DNA of 64,000 bases from positions 372,001 to 436,000 of the forward strand of contig NZ_CP035934.2 of assembly GCF_003024525.3 (NCBI RefSeq). The letters are read 5' to 3'. Shown one piece after another: positions 28,944 to 36,781 of the stretch. Within the stretch, counting starts at the first letter, position 1. The number at the start of each line of letters is the position of its first letter. Origin of the DNA: Acinetobacter cumulans. Its GTDB lineage: Bacteria; Pseudomonadota; Gammaproteobacteria; Pseudomonadales; Moraxellaceae. The notes under the pieces were generated by a model. The model ran no database searches and was not told where the DNA came from. It was given only the letters and a program-made list of their open reading frames with translations. Position numbers and translations under genes: made by a program.

Positions 28944-30044
28944 TTGAAAATAGCATTTTTGTGCAAACGACAGTATATGTCTAAAGATGTGATTTTGGAT
29001 AAATATGCTCGTTTGTACGAAATCCCTAATCAGCTCTCATTACTGGGACATGTAGTCACCTGCTATTGCTTAAGTTATCAAAATCATGATGATGGATTTT
29101 GGGATGAAAGTAATGATGAAAAGCAAATAAAGTGGCATTCAAATAGCTATAAGTATTTGAAAAAAATAAAAATATTTGAATACCCTTTTGCGTTGTTAAA
29201 AAAACTAAAAAGCGAAAAACCAGAGATGATTATTGCTGCCTCAGATATTCCACATATTATTATGGGTGCGTGGCTAGCAAAAAAATTAAATATTCCTTTT
29301 GTAGCTGATCTTTATGATAATTTTGAATCATATGGTCAAGCGCGTATTCCTTTATTTCGTCGCTTTTTTCATAAAGCGCTTGATACTGCTCAACTGATTA
29401 CAACTACAAGCTATAGCCTTGCCGATAAAATAAAAATAGAACATCCTAGTGTTGCTCACATTGTACCCATGCCAAGTGTGATTAATAAAAGTTTATTTAA
29501 AGTTGGTAATCAGTCATATGCTCGGCAGGAACTGAATCTACCGCAAGATGCTAAATTAATTGGTACAGCAGGTGGCTTAACTAAAATGAAGGGTATTCAT
29601 GATTTATTAAATGCTTGGGAAATTATTCGTACTAAACGAGAGGATATTTATTTAGTCCTTGCAGGACCAACTGAGATTGCTACTCCATTGCCTAATGATG
29701 ACCGTGTAATATATCTTGGTTTACTTGCGCATGAAAAAATTCCAACATTATTTCAAGCTTTAGATGTTGGCGTTCTATGTATTCCTGATGATGAGTTTGG
29801 TCAGTATTGTTTTCCACAGAAGGCATATGAAATGCTGGCAACGGATCTAGCGATTGTTTCTACTGCTATAGGTGATATGTTGCCTTTAATCGGTGAACAT
29901 AAGGCGTTATTATATTCTGCTGGAAATTACGAAGAACTAGCAGAAGCTCTATTAATACAAATTTCTGTGGAGTATAAACTAAATGTGCGTATTCCAGATT
30001 GGCAAGAGACGATTAAGATGATGAATCATTATTTGAATCAATAA
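28944..30044 (+). CDS. GT4 family glycosyltransferase
   Basis: A 366 aa GT-B enzyme. The N-terminal domain carries the S-L-L-G-H-V-V-T segment, and the C-terminal domain has G-T-A-G-G-L-T-K-M-K-G-I and V-L-C-I-P-D-D-E-F-G-Q-Y-C-F-P-Q-K-A-Y-E-M-L-A, where the usual E-x7-E region is modified. The TTG start has AGGGAAA upstream and lies two bases after glf. It is the last plus-strand glycan gene; its 3' end overlaps the convergent GT4 gene by 32 bases. Confidence 0.75.
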   Translation: MKIAFLCKRQYMSKDVILDKYARLYEIPNQLSLLGHVVTCYCLSYQNHDDGFWDESNDEKQIKWHSNSYKYLKKIKIFEYPFALLKKLKSEKPEMIIAASDIPHIIMGAWLAKKLNIPFVADLYDNFESYGQARIPLFRRFFHKALDTAQLITTTSYSLADKIKIEHPSVAHIVPMPSVINKSLFKVGNQSYARQELNLPQDAKLIGTAGGLTKMKGIHDLLNAWEIIRTKREDIYLVLAGPTEIATPLPNDDRVIYLGLLAHEKIPTLFQALDVGVLCIPDDEFGQYCFPQKAYEMLATDLAIVSTAIGDMLPLIGEHKALLYSAGNYEELAEALLIQISVEYKLNVRIPDWQETIKMMNHYLNQ

Positions 30045-31164
30045 GTTTTCCAAACTTGTAGCCTAAATTTTTCCAAGCGAATTGCGATGCAAAAAATTGA
30101 CAATTTTTGGCCAGGTTATTTTCTTTTTGCAAAAAATTAATTATTTGTAATGTAAGTTTTTCATAGTCTTGGTTAGGAATTAAATAACCAGATTCTTCAT
30201 TTTGCACAGCATCAACTATTCCTCCTGTTGCAAAAGCTATAGTTGGTAAGCCATACGAAGCAGCCTCAATAGCAACCATACCAAATCCTTCGGGATCATT
30301 TGGAATATGTTTTACAGGGAATACATGTATACTTGCCATATAGTAAAATTCCGTTAAAGCTTGTTCATCTACAGCTCCTGTAAAAATAATATGTTGATCA
30401 ACCTTTATTTTTTTTGCTGCTTCGAGTAAATCTTCTTTATTTTGAAATTTATTGTTTAATGCATTATTTGCTGTATCGCCAATAATTAAAAGAACGCTGT
30501 CTGGACATTCTTGGACTATTTGCGGTAAGCAGTTTTGAATAAATTCTAATAGTCCTTTTCTTTCGGTAAGGCGCCCAACAGAAAGTAGAATTTTTTTATT
30601 ATGGAGGCTAAATTTATCTTTTAATTTATTCGTGATATCTTCGTTTTTTTCTTTTGGTGGGAAATTTACACCTGGATAGATAATGGAGATTTTTGAGTCT
30701 TGAATTTTTTTGTCTAGTGCTAATTTTTTTGTGGGAGTACTATTGCAGATAATTGAATCTGCTGAGCGAATAAATGGAATCCATATTTTTTGGTATGCAC
30801 GGCTATTGTTGCTTATATCTAGACCATGAAGATAAATAATGCTTTTTTTTCTAAAAACCTTGGCCCAAAAAACTACAATAGGTCCTGTTAAGCCGCTTCC
30901 TGCAAGTAGGACATCAGGTTTTTGTGATAAACAAATAAATAGTGCTTTAAAAAAAGCAAAGATCAAAAAAATAGGTAGGGGATTAAGTGCAACGCCATAA
31001 AATTTACATTGGATAGGTGCCTGTTTTTTGGCTTCAATATGACTTAATAAATGAACTTCATTTTTTTGGCCCAATTCATCTGCTATATGCCAATTGAGTC
31101 GTTCCATACCTCCAATGAGTGGTGGTAGGTTTCGAGTAATCATTAAAATTTTTTTTGTGTTCAT
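30013..31164 (-). CDS. GT4 family glycosyltransferase (convergent)
   Basis: A 383 aa GT-B enzyme with N-terminal N-L-P-P-L-I-G-G-M-E-R-L (acceptor-side loop), V-G-R-L-T-E-R-K-G near residue 197, and the donor-site signature E-G-F-G-M-V-A-I-E-A-A-S-Y-G-L-P. It resembles phosphatidylinositol mannosyltransferase-like and WcaA/WbX-type GT4 enzymes. It is the only island gene on the minus strand, and overlaps the preceding gene tail-to-tail. The upstream gap to the second pilin is 194 bases. Confidence 0.78.
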   Translation of the reverse strand: MNTKKILMITRNLPPLIGGMERLNWHIADELGQKNEVHLLSHIEAKKQAPIQCKFYGVALNPLPIFLIFAFFKALFICLSQKPDVLLAGSGLTGPIVVFWAKVFRKKSIIYLHGLDISNNSRAYQKIWIPFIRSADSIICNSTPTKKLALDKKIQDSKISIIYPGVNFPPKEKNEDITNKLKDKFSLHNKKILLSVGRLTERKGLLEFIQNCLPQIVQECPDSVLLIIGDTANNALNNKFQNKEDLLEAAKKIKVDQHIIFTGAVDEQALTEFYYMASIHVFPVKHIPNDPEGFGMVAIEAASYGLPTIAFATGGIVDAVQNEESGYLIPNQDYEKLTLQIINFLQKENNLAKNCQFFASQFAWKNLGYKFGKLIDSNNDSSS

Positions 31165-31305
31165 TTTGAATAAACTAAAAAATATAGACTCTATTGTATA
31201 TAATTTGTGGCGGTAAAAAAGTGATATAGTTTGTTATATTTAGACAAAAAATGACATGTATCAAAAAATTTTTAAAATAAGCTTATGATTTTTATTCAAA
31301 AATAT

Positions 31306-31322
31306 TTGGCATGATTTTTGAT
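31306..31322 (+). promoter_or_regulatory. Near-consensus sigma-54 promoter of the second pilin gene
   Basis: TTGGCATGATTTTTGAT keeps GG (31308-31309) but has GA in place of GC at the -12 position, with correct 10-base spacing. Start of transcription would be near 31332, about 27 bases before the ATG. A second overlapping candidate (TGGCAC with GA 10 bases on) lies at 31323-31337 but would leave a very short leader. Weaker than the first pilin promoter. Confidence 0.45.
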
Positions 31323-31358
31323 GGCACAATATATGATTTGGTTATTTAGGAAATTAAA

Positions 31359-31808
31359 ATGCAAAAAGGTTTTACATTAATAGAGTTAATGATTGTCGTG
31401 GCCATCATTGGTATTCTGGCTGCTATTGCTATTCCTGCATATCAAAATTATACAACACGCTCTCAGGTATCTGAAGCATTGGGTATGGCAAGTACTTATA
31501 AAGGGGAGATGATTTCTGTATTTGGTGATACGGGGTCTTGTCCAACGTCTTTGATAGAAATGGGGGTTATATCAACAGGACTAATTAATTCTAAATATGT
31601 ACAAAGTATAAGCTTAAATATAACGTATCCTAGCGCAGTTTGTGCTTTTGAATTTACGTTTAATAGTTCTGGAATGAATGCGGGAGTTGCTGGTAAAAAA
31701 CTCATTTTTGCAATGATGAATTATGCAGGAAATGGTTCAGCGCGTTGGGAGTGTGCATCAACGGAGATTAAGCAACTCTACTTACCCTCAGCATGTAAAG
31801 GCATTTAA
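31359..31808 (+). CDS. Type IV pilin, second copy
   Basis: A 149 aa prepilin with leader M-Q-K-G and mature start [10 protein letters not shown]. The first 40 residues are almost identical to the first pilin; the rest diverges. It has four cysteines (G-S-C-P, A-V-C-A, W-E-C-A, S-A-C-K), against two in the other copy, and shares the L-P-S-x-C tail. It also lacks a terminal serine (ends K-G-I). It lies at the far end of the glycan island, immediately before the bfr-side flank. Whether it or the first copy is the major subunit cannot be told from sequence. Confidence 0.9.
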   Translation: MQKGFTLIELMIVVAIIGILAAIAIPAYQNYTTRSQVSEALGMASTYKGEMISVFGDTGSCPTSLIEMGVISTGLINSKYVQSISLNITYPSAVCAFEFTFNSSGMNAGVAGKKLIFAMMNYAGNGSARWECASTEIKQLYLPSACKGI

Positions 31809-31810
31809 TA

Positions 31811-31833
31811 AAAAGCCCGCAACTGCGGGCTTT
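31811..31833. terminator. Bidirectional terminator between the second pilin and bfr
   Basis: AAAGCCCGC-AACT-GCGGGCTTT hairpin placed 3 bases after the pilin stop and just beyond the bfr stop on the other strand. T-rich sequence lies on both sides. Confidence 0.85.
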
Positions 31834-31839
31834 AAAATA

Positions 31840-32304
31840 TCAAATCTGACTCTGAATATAATTTTCAACACCAACACTTTCAACTAAATCTAATTGTGTT
31901 GTTGTCCAATCCAACCATTCTTCTTCTTTCTCAAGAATTTCTTGGACTAAATCACGTGTTACATAATCCATGTGTGCTTCTGCTAAGGCAACAGCTTTTT
32001 GAATAGCTTCAATGTTTTCTTTTACTTTACGTACATCGCAGTTTAATACTTCAACTGTATGTTGGCCGATATAAAGTTTTCCTAAGTGTTGTAAGTTTGG
32101 CAAACCTTCTAAGAATAAAACACGCTCAATAATTTTGTCAGCATGCTTCATTTGGCGAATCGATTCTTTATATTCAGCTGAACCAAGTTGCTCAATTCCC
32201 CAGTCATTAAACATACGAGAATGTAGGAAATACTGGTTGATTGCAGTCAAATGATGGTAGAGCACCTGATTTAACTGATTAATTACATCACGATTGCCTT
32301 TCAT
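31840..32304 (-). CDS. bfr: Bacterioferritin
   Basis: Iron-storage ferritin that binds haem between subunit pairs. The start is set at ATG 32304 (M-K-G-N-R-D-V-I), giving 154 aa, the family length, with GGAG 8 bases upstream. Ferroxidase ligands are visible in L-T-A-I-N-Q-Y-F-L-H (although the first glutamate is replaced, A-I-N instead of A-I-E), the K-H-A-D segment (usual K-H-A-E) and E-E-E-W-L-D-W. Those substitutions suggest a modified di-iron centre. It is encoded next to its ferredoxin partner. Confidence 0.9.
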   Translation of the reverse strand: MKGNRDVINQLNQVLYHHLTAINQYFLHSRMFNDWGIEQLGSAEYKESIRQMKHADKIIERVLFLEGLPNLQHLGKLYIGQHTVEVLNCDVRKVKENIEAIQKAVALAEAHMDYVTRDLVQEILEKEEEWLDWTTTQLDLVESVGVENYIQSQI

Positions 32305-32448
32305 TGCATTTGCTCCATCAAAGTTGCCAAAGTAAATAGACCTAGGCACTAAAAACTGTATTAAAAAATATATTAAACAAGATGGACTTAGATGGCGAGT
32401 ACTTTATTGAACAGCAAATGAAAATCGCAATCAAAAACAATAGGGTCT

Positions 32449-32479
32449 AAAAAACAAACCCGCCTAGAGTCATGGCGGG
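32449..32479 (-). terminator. Intrinsic terminator of bfd
   Basis: On the minus strand CCCGCC-N9-GGCGGG is followed by TTTGTTTTTT, 50 bases after the bfd stop. Confidence 0.8.
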
Positions 32480-32529
32480 GGAGGAGGAATAATCTTACGA
32501 TTATTGATTTATCATTATGATTATTTGGT

Positions 32530-32724
32530 TTAAGCCGCGATTGCGAGTCTAGAGGCAATCATAGCAACTTCTTCACTAATGATTGCACGTGCTTCAGGTG
32601 CACAGCGACCACAGCAAGTACCAAGGTCAAGTAAGTCACGCACTTCGCGATAACTTTCAGCCCCATTGGTAATGGCATCTTTAATGTCTTGATCTGTAAT
32701 ACCACGGCACAAACAAACGTACAT
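32530..32724 (-). CDS. bfd: Bacterioferritin-associated ferredoxin
   Basis: A 64 aa [2Fe-2S] protein that reduces the iron core of bacterioferritin to release Fe2+. The four cluster ligands follow the Bfd pattern: Cys4 and Cys6 (V-C-L-C-R-G), Cys38 and Cys41 (C-C-G-R-C-A), with an extra Cys37. The segment I-T-D-Q-D-I is typical. It is transcribed from its own promoter with a Fur box, so it should be induced by iron shortage, while bfr lies downstream beyond a terminator. Confidence 0.95.
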   Translation of the reverse strand: MYVCLCRGITDQDIKDAITNGAESYREVRDLLDLGTCCGRCAPEARAIISEEVAMIASRLAIAA

Positions 32725-32759
32725 TTGACGACAACCACAGTGAATGAATAAGATAAGTA

Positions 32760-32789
32760 ATATTATTGATAATTATTATCGTTTGTCAA
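32760..32789 (-). promoter_or_regulatory. bfd promoter overlapped by a Fur box
   Basis: On the minus strand a perfect -35 TTGACA (32789-32784) and a -10 TAATAT (32765-32760) are 18 bases apart. The spacer contains the exact palindrome GATAAT-A-ATTATC on the minus strand (32780-32768), the core of the Fur consensus. Fur with iron would block RNA polymerase here. Confidence 0.75.
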
Positions 32790-32833
32790 TTAAAATCATT
32801 TCATTTTTAATTTATGGTGATTGGGAATTTGAA

Positions 32834-32866
32834 TAAAAAAAGACCACTCTATCGGTGGTCTTTTTT
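32834..32866 (-). terminator. Intrinsic terminator of ridA
   Basis: GACCAC-N7-GTGGTC stem flanked by A-run and T-run; it reads as a terminator on the minus strand 14 bases after the ridA stop. Confidence 0.85.
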
Positions 32867-32879
32867 ATAAGAAGGTATC

Positions 32880-33263
32880 TTATTGATTAATAACAACCAC
32901 ACCATCCATTTCCACTAAAGCACCTTTGGGTAGTGCTGCGACACCTAAGGCTGCACGTGCAGGATAGGGTTGAGCAAAATATTCGCCCATGATTTGGTTA
33001 ACGAGTTGAAAATGAGAGAGGTCGGTAAGGAAAATATTTAATTTTGCAATATCTGCTAAAGTTCCACCAGCCGCTTCACAAACTGCTTTTAGATTATCAA
33101 AAACACGACGTACTTGTGCTTCGATGCCTTCAACCAACTCCATGCTATACGGATCTAAGCCAATTTGACCTGAAAGGTATAATGTATTTCCAGTTAAAAT
33201 TGCTTGTGAATAAGTACCAATTGCAGCAGGTGCATTTTCAGTATGGATCACTTGGCGGGACAT
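32880..33263 (-). CDS. ridA: RidA family 2-iminobutanoate/2-iminopropanoate deaminase
   Basis: Hydrolyses reactive enamine/imine intermediates released by PLP enzymes such as threonine dehydratase. Start at ATG 33263 (M-S-R-Q-V-I) gives 127 aa and 6-base spacing from AAGGAG; the longer start would leave no room. Family motifs visible are [23 protein letters not shown] (the substrate-binding Arg) and V-E-M-D-G-V-V at the end. It follows spoT, a conserved neighbourhood in Acinetobacter and Pseudomonas. Confidence 0.94.
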   Translation of the reverse strand: MSRQVIHTENAPAAIGTYSQAILTGNTLYLSGQIGLDPYSMELVEGIEAQVRRVFDNLKAVCEAAGGTLADIAKLNIFLTDLSHFQLVNQIMGEYFAQPYPARAALGVAALPKGALVEMDGVVVINQ

Positions 33264-33340
33264 CATTTTCTCCTTGTAACATGGCATGCAAAATCAAGAT
33301 CTCTTATGCAGTTGCGCATATTTAGGTCTGATCATGCACA

Positions 33341-35446
33341 TTAACTTGCTTTCGATGTTTCTGCAAAATTGATAGGCTGTGCTAAACGTGAAATACGAGG
33401 GAAACCAAACAGCATACGTAAGTCACGAATAATTTTCGCAATTTGTTTTCGGTCATGCACGACAATATTAACGTATGTCTTTCCTTCGTGTGTACGAACA
33501 GATTCTACCCCTACTTTTTCTTTACGGCATTGATAGATTAATTCTGAAATTTGCTCGTCCGTCATGCTCATACTAATACAAAGGAAAGCACTAAAGCTAA
33601 TATCTTCAATTTCTTCAGCATTCCATTGTAAAGGCATGATGTTTTCAGGATGCATGTGTTGCTCATGTAGGAGGTTGTGACAACGTGAGCGGTGCACAAT
33701 CAAGCCTCTACGTGATAAATGCCCTTGAATTTGATCACCAAGCACAGGGTTGCAACAGTGTGCATATTTAACATCTACACCTTCAGTGCCCTGAATAAGG
33801 CGATCTGAGCCAGTAGAGCTATGCGTTGAATCTTGTGCAAACAAATGATTAGCAACCAATTGTGGTAATAAATCACCCACAGCAATTTGTTCAAATAGCT
33901 GATTTTGATCTGCAATATGGCGCCAATTTAAAATATCTTGCCAATCTTCTGTAGTGAGATCGTTCACAGAGCGATTAAATAATTTGAGCGCTCGGTTGAG
34001 GGCTTGTTGCCCAACCAGACGTTGTTCATCTAAATCTTGATCACGCAAAATATTTTGTAGTGCACGACGTGCTTTTTGCGTATTAATAAAACTTAGCCAA
34101 TCGGGGTTAGGCGTAGCGAGTACATCCGTGATGATTTCAATGACTTGACCACTCATGAGTGGTGTTGATAATGGCTTTGTTTCACCATTAATTTTTGCAC
34201 CTACAGCATGGTTACCTAAAAATAGGCTGGCTGAGTACGCGAAATCAACTGCAGTTGCCCCTTGAGGTAATTCGTGTAAATGACCTTGTGGGGTATAGAC
34301 CCAGATTTTTTCTTGATGAAGATAATCTAATAATTCACTAAAAGTTGTTTTAGCACATTCCCCATCAACTAATACGTTGAGGTTTTGCATAGATGCTTGA
34401 ATAGCTGAGCGACAGGCTTGGGGTGCATTTTCACCTAAAACCACGCCAAAACGCGCTGCTTTACGCATTAACTCAGTCTGAATAGTGAGTGATAGAATCG
34501 TTTTTTCACCTTTCAAACGCATCATTAAGGATTGATTGCCACCGGGGAGTGGGCGACGAATATGATCGGCATAATGAAGTACTTGAAAACTATCTCGAAG
34601 GATTTCTGCAATACGGTCACAGTCTGCAATGCTTTGTAGAATAATTTCAAATGCATGGCTATGAGTTAGCTCTTGCAAATCGATGTCATTTTTAACGAAG
34701 TGGCGTAAGAGCTCAATATTGTTATTTTTCTTTTTAATTCGGCCGGCGATGTGGTGTTCTTGGAGTAGGGTGTTGAGGTTGTTTTCCCATTTGGTTTGGT
34801 ATTCACAACGTTTTGGTTTGGTCTGTGCTAGAGCGACTTGGACGTTGTTATACATGTCGAGGTCTAAATTTTGATAACACAGATGCTCTAGATTGTCCGC
34901 CATTTCATTCATACCAACAAGGCGGGCCATGGGTACAAAAATTTCAAAAGTTTCGTTGGCAATACGGGCGCGCTTATCGGGACGTAATGCGCCAAGTGTA
35001 GTCATATTATGATAGCGGTCGGCTAATTTAATAATAATGACACGTGGATCTTGTAGGGTGGCTTGCAGAATTTTACGGAAGGACGCGGCTTTATTGTATT
35101 CTTTATCACTGGATTGGCTCAGCTTGGTTACGCCATTCACCAGCTCTGCAACGGTTTTGCTAAATTTTTCGCTAATATCTTCTTTGCTAAAATCGGTGTC
35201 TTCAATGACGTCATGCAAAAGCGCAGCCATCAGTGTTTCTGAGTCCATGCGCATGTGGGCCAAAATACAACTGACCGCGATAGGATGCAGAATATAGGGT
35301 TCACCGCTTTTACGTGTAATGCCATCATGCGCGATGTCGGCATAGTCGCAAGCTTCAAGCACACGTTCGACATCACTTTCTGGTAGATAAGCGTCGATAA
35401 TGATTTTCAGCTGTTGCTTGGCTTGACTGACCTCTGGGCCTGGCAT
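33341..35446 (-). CDS. spoT: (p)ppGpp hydrolase SpoT with degenerate synthetase domain
   Basis: Controls the alarmone (p)ppGpp. Start at ATG 35446 (M-P-G-P-E-V) with AAAGGTG upstream gives 701 aa. The hydrolase domain is intact: H54, and H78-D79 in L-L-H-D-V-I-E-D. The synthetase region (about 210-335) is degraded: around residues 295-330 the usual G-Y-Q-S-L-H and E-x-Q-I-R-T motifs read G-N-Q-S-L-M and L-T-I-Q-T-E. TGS (about 385-445) and C-terminal ACT domains follow. Monofunctional hydrolase SpoT is known from Moraxellaceae, which fits. It lies downstream of rpoZ. Confidence 0.95.
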   Translation of the reverse strand: MPGPEVSQAKQQLKIIIDAYLPESDVERVLEACDYADIAHDGITRKSGEPYILHPIAVSCILAHMRMDSETLMAALLHDVIEDTDFSKEDISEKFSKTVAELVNGVTKLSQSSDKEYNKAASFRKILQATLQDPRVIIIKLADRYHNMTTLGALRPDKRARIANETFEIFVPMARLVGMNEMADNLEHLCYQNLDLDMYNNVQVALAQTKPKRCEYQTKWENNLNTLLQEHHIAGRIKKKNNNIELLRHFVKNDIDLQELTHSHAFEIILQSIADCDRIAEILRDSFQVLHYADHIRRPLPGGNQSLMMRLKGEKTILSLTIQTELMRKAARFGVVLGENAPQACRSAIQASMQNLNVLVDGECAKTTFSELLDYLHQEKIWVYTPQGHLHELPQGATAVDFAYSASLFLGNHAVGAKINGETKPLSTPLMSGQVIEIITDVLATPNPDWLSFINTQKARRALQNILRDQDLDEQRLVGQQALNRALKLFNRSVNDLTTEDWQDILNWRHIADQNQLFEQIAVGDLLPQLVANHLFAQDSTHSSTGSDRLIQGTEGVDVKYAHCCNPVLGDQIQGHLSRRGLIVHRSRCHNLLHEQHMHPENIMPLQWNAEEIEDISFSAFLCISMSMTDEQISELIYQCRKEKVGVESVRTHEGKTYVNIVVHDRKQIAKIIRDLRMLFGFPRISRLAQPINFAETSKAS

Positions 35447-35619
35447 AAAACACCTTTTACTACTAAATTTTACAAATGAAACGGTTAATCCTCTAATGAA
35501 ATGCATATTGCATGACTTGTCAATTTATTCATTCAAGAAAATGAAAAAAACCAACATCTGCACAGCATTTCTATCTGTTTATTTATAACTGTTATTGGTC
35601 AAATATAAAAGCATGAACA

Positions 35620-35651
35620 TAAAAAAGCCTAGTTAAAAACTAGGCTTTTTT
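35620..35651 (-). terminator. Intrinsic terminator of gmk-rpoZ
   Basis: AAAAAGCCTAGTT-AAA-AACTAGGCTTTTTT stem-loop 14 bases after the rpoZ stop on the minus strand. It separates rpoZ from spoT, unlike the enterobacterial rpoZ-spoT operon. Confidence 0.88.
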
Positions 35652-35665
35652 ACATCAATCTATAA

Positions 35666-35947
35666 TTATTGGAAAGAAAAACCATCCAAGTTAAGATCGT
35701 TTGCTGAAAGTGCAAGATCAAGGCTTGAAGTTTGGTAGTCTTGATCGCGTTGCTTTAGAATCTCTTTAGATACATGGCCTTCAGCAATTTCACGAAGTGC
35801 AACAACAGTCGGCTTATCATTGTCCCATTCAACAGTAGGTTCAATGCCTTGACGTGCTAATTGACGCGCGCGTTTGCTTGCCACTAGTACAAGCTCAAAG
35901 CGGTTGTCTACATGGTCTAAACAATCTTCAACGGTTACGCGTGCCAT
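35666..35947 (-). CDS. rpoZ: RNA polymerase omega subunit
   Basis: The 93 aa omega subunit, a folding and assembly chaperone of the beta-prime subunit. Conserved start [11 protein letters not shown] and the V-A-S-K-R-A-R-Q-L segment are clear, and [11 protein letters not shown] closes the folded part. It follows gmk by 76 bases on the same strand, the common gmk-rpoZ-spoT order. Confidence 0.97.
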   Translation of the reverse strand: MARVTVEDCLDHVDNRFELVLVASKRARQLARQGIEPTVEWDNDKPTVVALREIAEGHVSKEILKQRDQDYQTSSLDLALSANDLNLDGFSFQ

Positions 35948-36023
35948 AAGAAATCTCGTTTGAATAATAAATTTTAACAGACTGTGCAGTATAAGAGTCT
36001 TTGGCTATAGACTCAAGTTTTAA

Positions 36024-36647
36024 TCACAACGAAGTCGGAGTAATTAGCTTTTGAATCAACTCTTGGTGTCGATTGGCTTGTTGATTCAGCACCAAACGGT
36101 TCGCAATAATGACAGCTTCTAGATCATGCAGGGCTTTGTTAAAGTCATCATTAATAATGACATAGTCAAAGTTTGTATATTGTTGCATGTCTTCTACTGC
36201 GCAACTTAAGCGATGCTCAATGACTTCGACAGAATCTGTACCGCGGTTAGATAAGCGTTGACGTAAGTCAAATTGGCTTGGCGGTAAAATGAAAATTTGT
36301 TTTGATTCAGGAAAAAGCTTACGAACTTGCTCTGCACCTTGCCAGTCAATTTCGAGCAAGACGTCGTGACCTTTCTCAAGTTGTTCTTTTACAGTTTGTT
36401 GCGCAGTCCCGTAATAGTTGCCGAATACTTCTGCATATTCAATAAAGCCACCTTTCGCAACTAAAGCCAAGAAATCATCTTTGTTTGAGAAATGATAGTG
36501 AACACCATCGAGTTCACCAGGGCGTTGGCCACGAGTGGTATGAGATACAGAAACATGTAAGTTGTTTACACGTTCGAGTAGGGCTTTAACGAGGGATGTT
36601 TTGCCTGTTCCTGACGCTGCAGAAACGACAAACAAGAGACCCGACAT
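36024..36647 (-). CDS. gmk: Guanylate kinase
   Basis: Phosphorylates GMP to GDP, needed for GTP and alarmone synthesis. The 207 aa have P-loop S-A-A-S-G-T-G-K-T-S at residues 9-18, the GMP-binding S-H-T-T-R-G-Q-R-P-G-E region, and the lid segment with R-x-x-x-R-G-T-D. It is divergent from ispH with 134 bases between start codons. Confidence 0.97.
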   Translation of the reverse strand: MSGLLFVVSAASGTGKTSLVKALLERVNNLHVSVSHTTRGQRPGELDGVHYHFSNKDDFLALVAKGGFIEYAEVFGNYYGTAQQTVKEQLEKGHDVLLEIDWQGAEQVRKLFPESKQIFILPPSQFDLRQRLSNRGTDSVEVIEHRLSCAVEDMQQYTNFDYVIINDDFNKALHDLEAVIIANRLVLNQQANRHQELIQKLITPTSL

Positions 36648-36781
36648 GATATTTTTCCTGATATGATAAAATATCTTCTCTATTTTAGAGCAGACACGCT
36701 TTAAACTAAAGAGTTAGACATCTATTGTTTACATTTATTTCAGTTGAATATCCAAATTATTGAATGGGCATTGAGGATTCT

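Noticed and set aside
18102..31808. Prophage, transposon or integron origin of the island
   Set aside because: No transposase, integrase, terminal repeats or tRNA target seen; transfer by homologous recombination in the pilin flanks is simpler.
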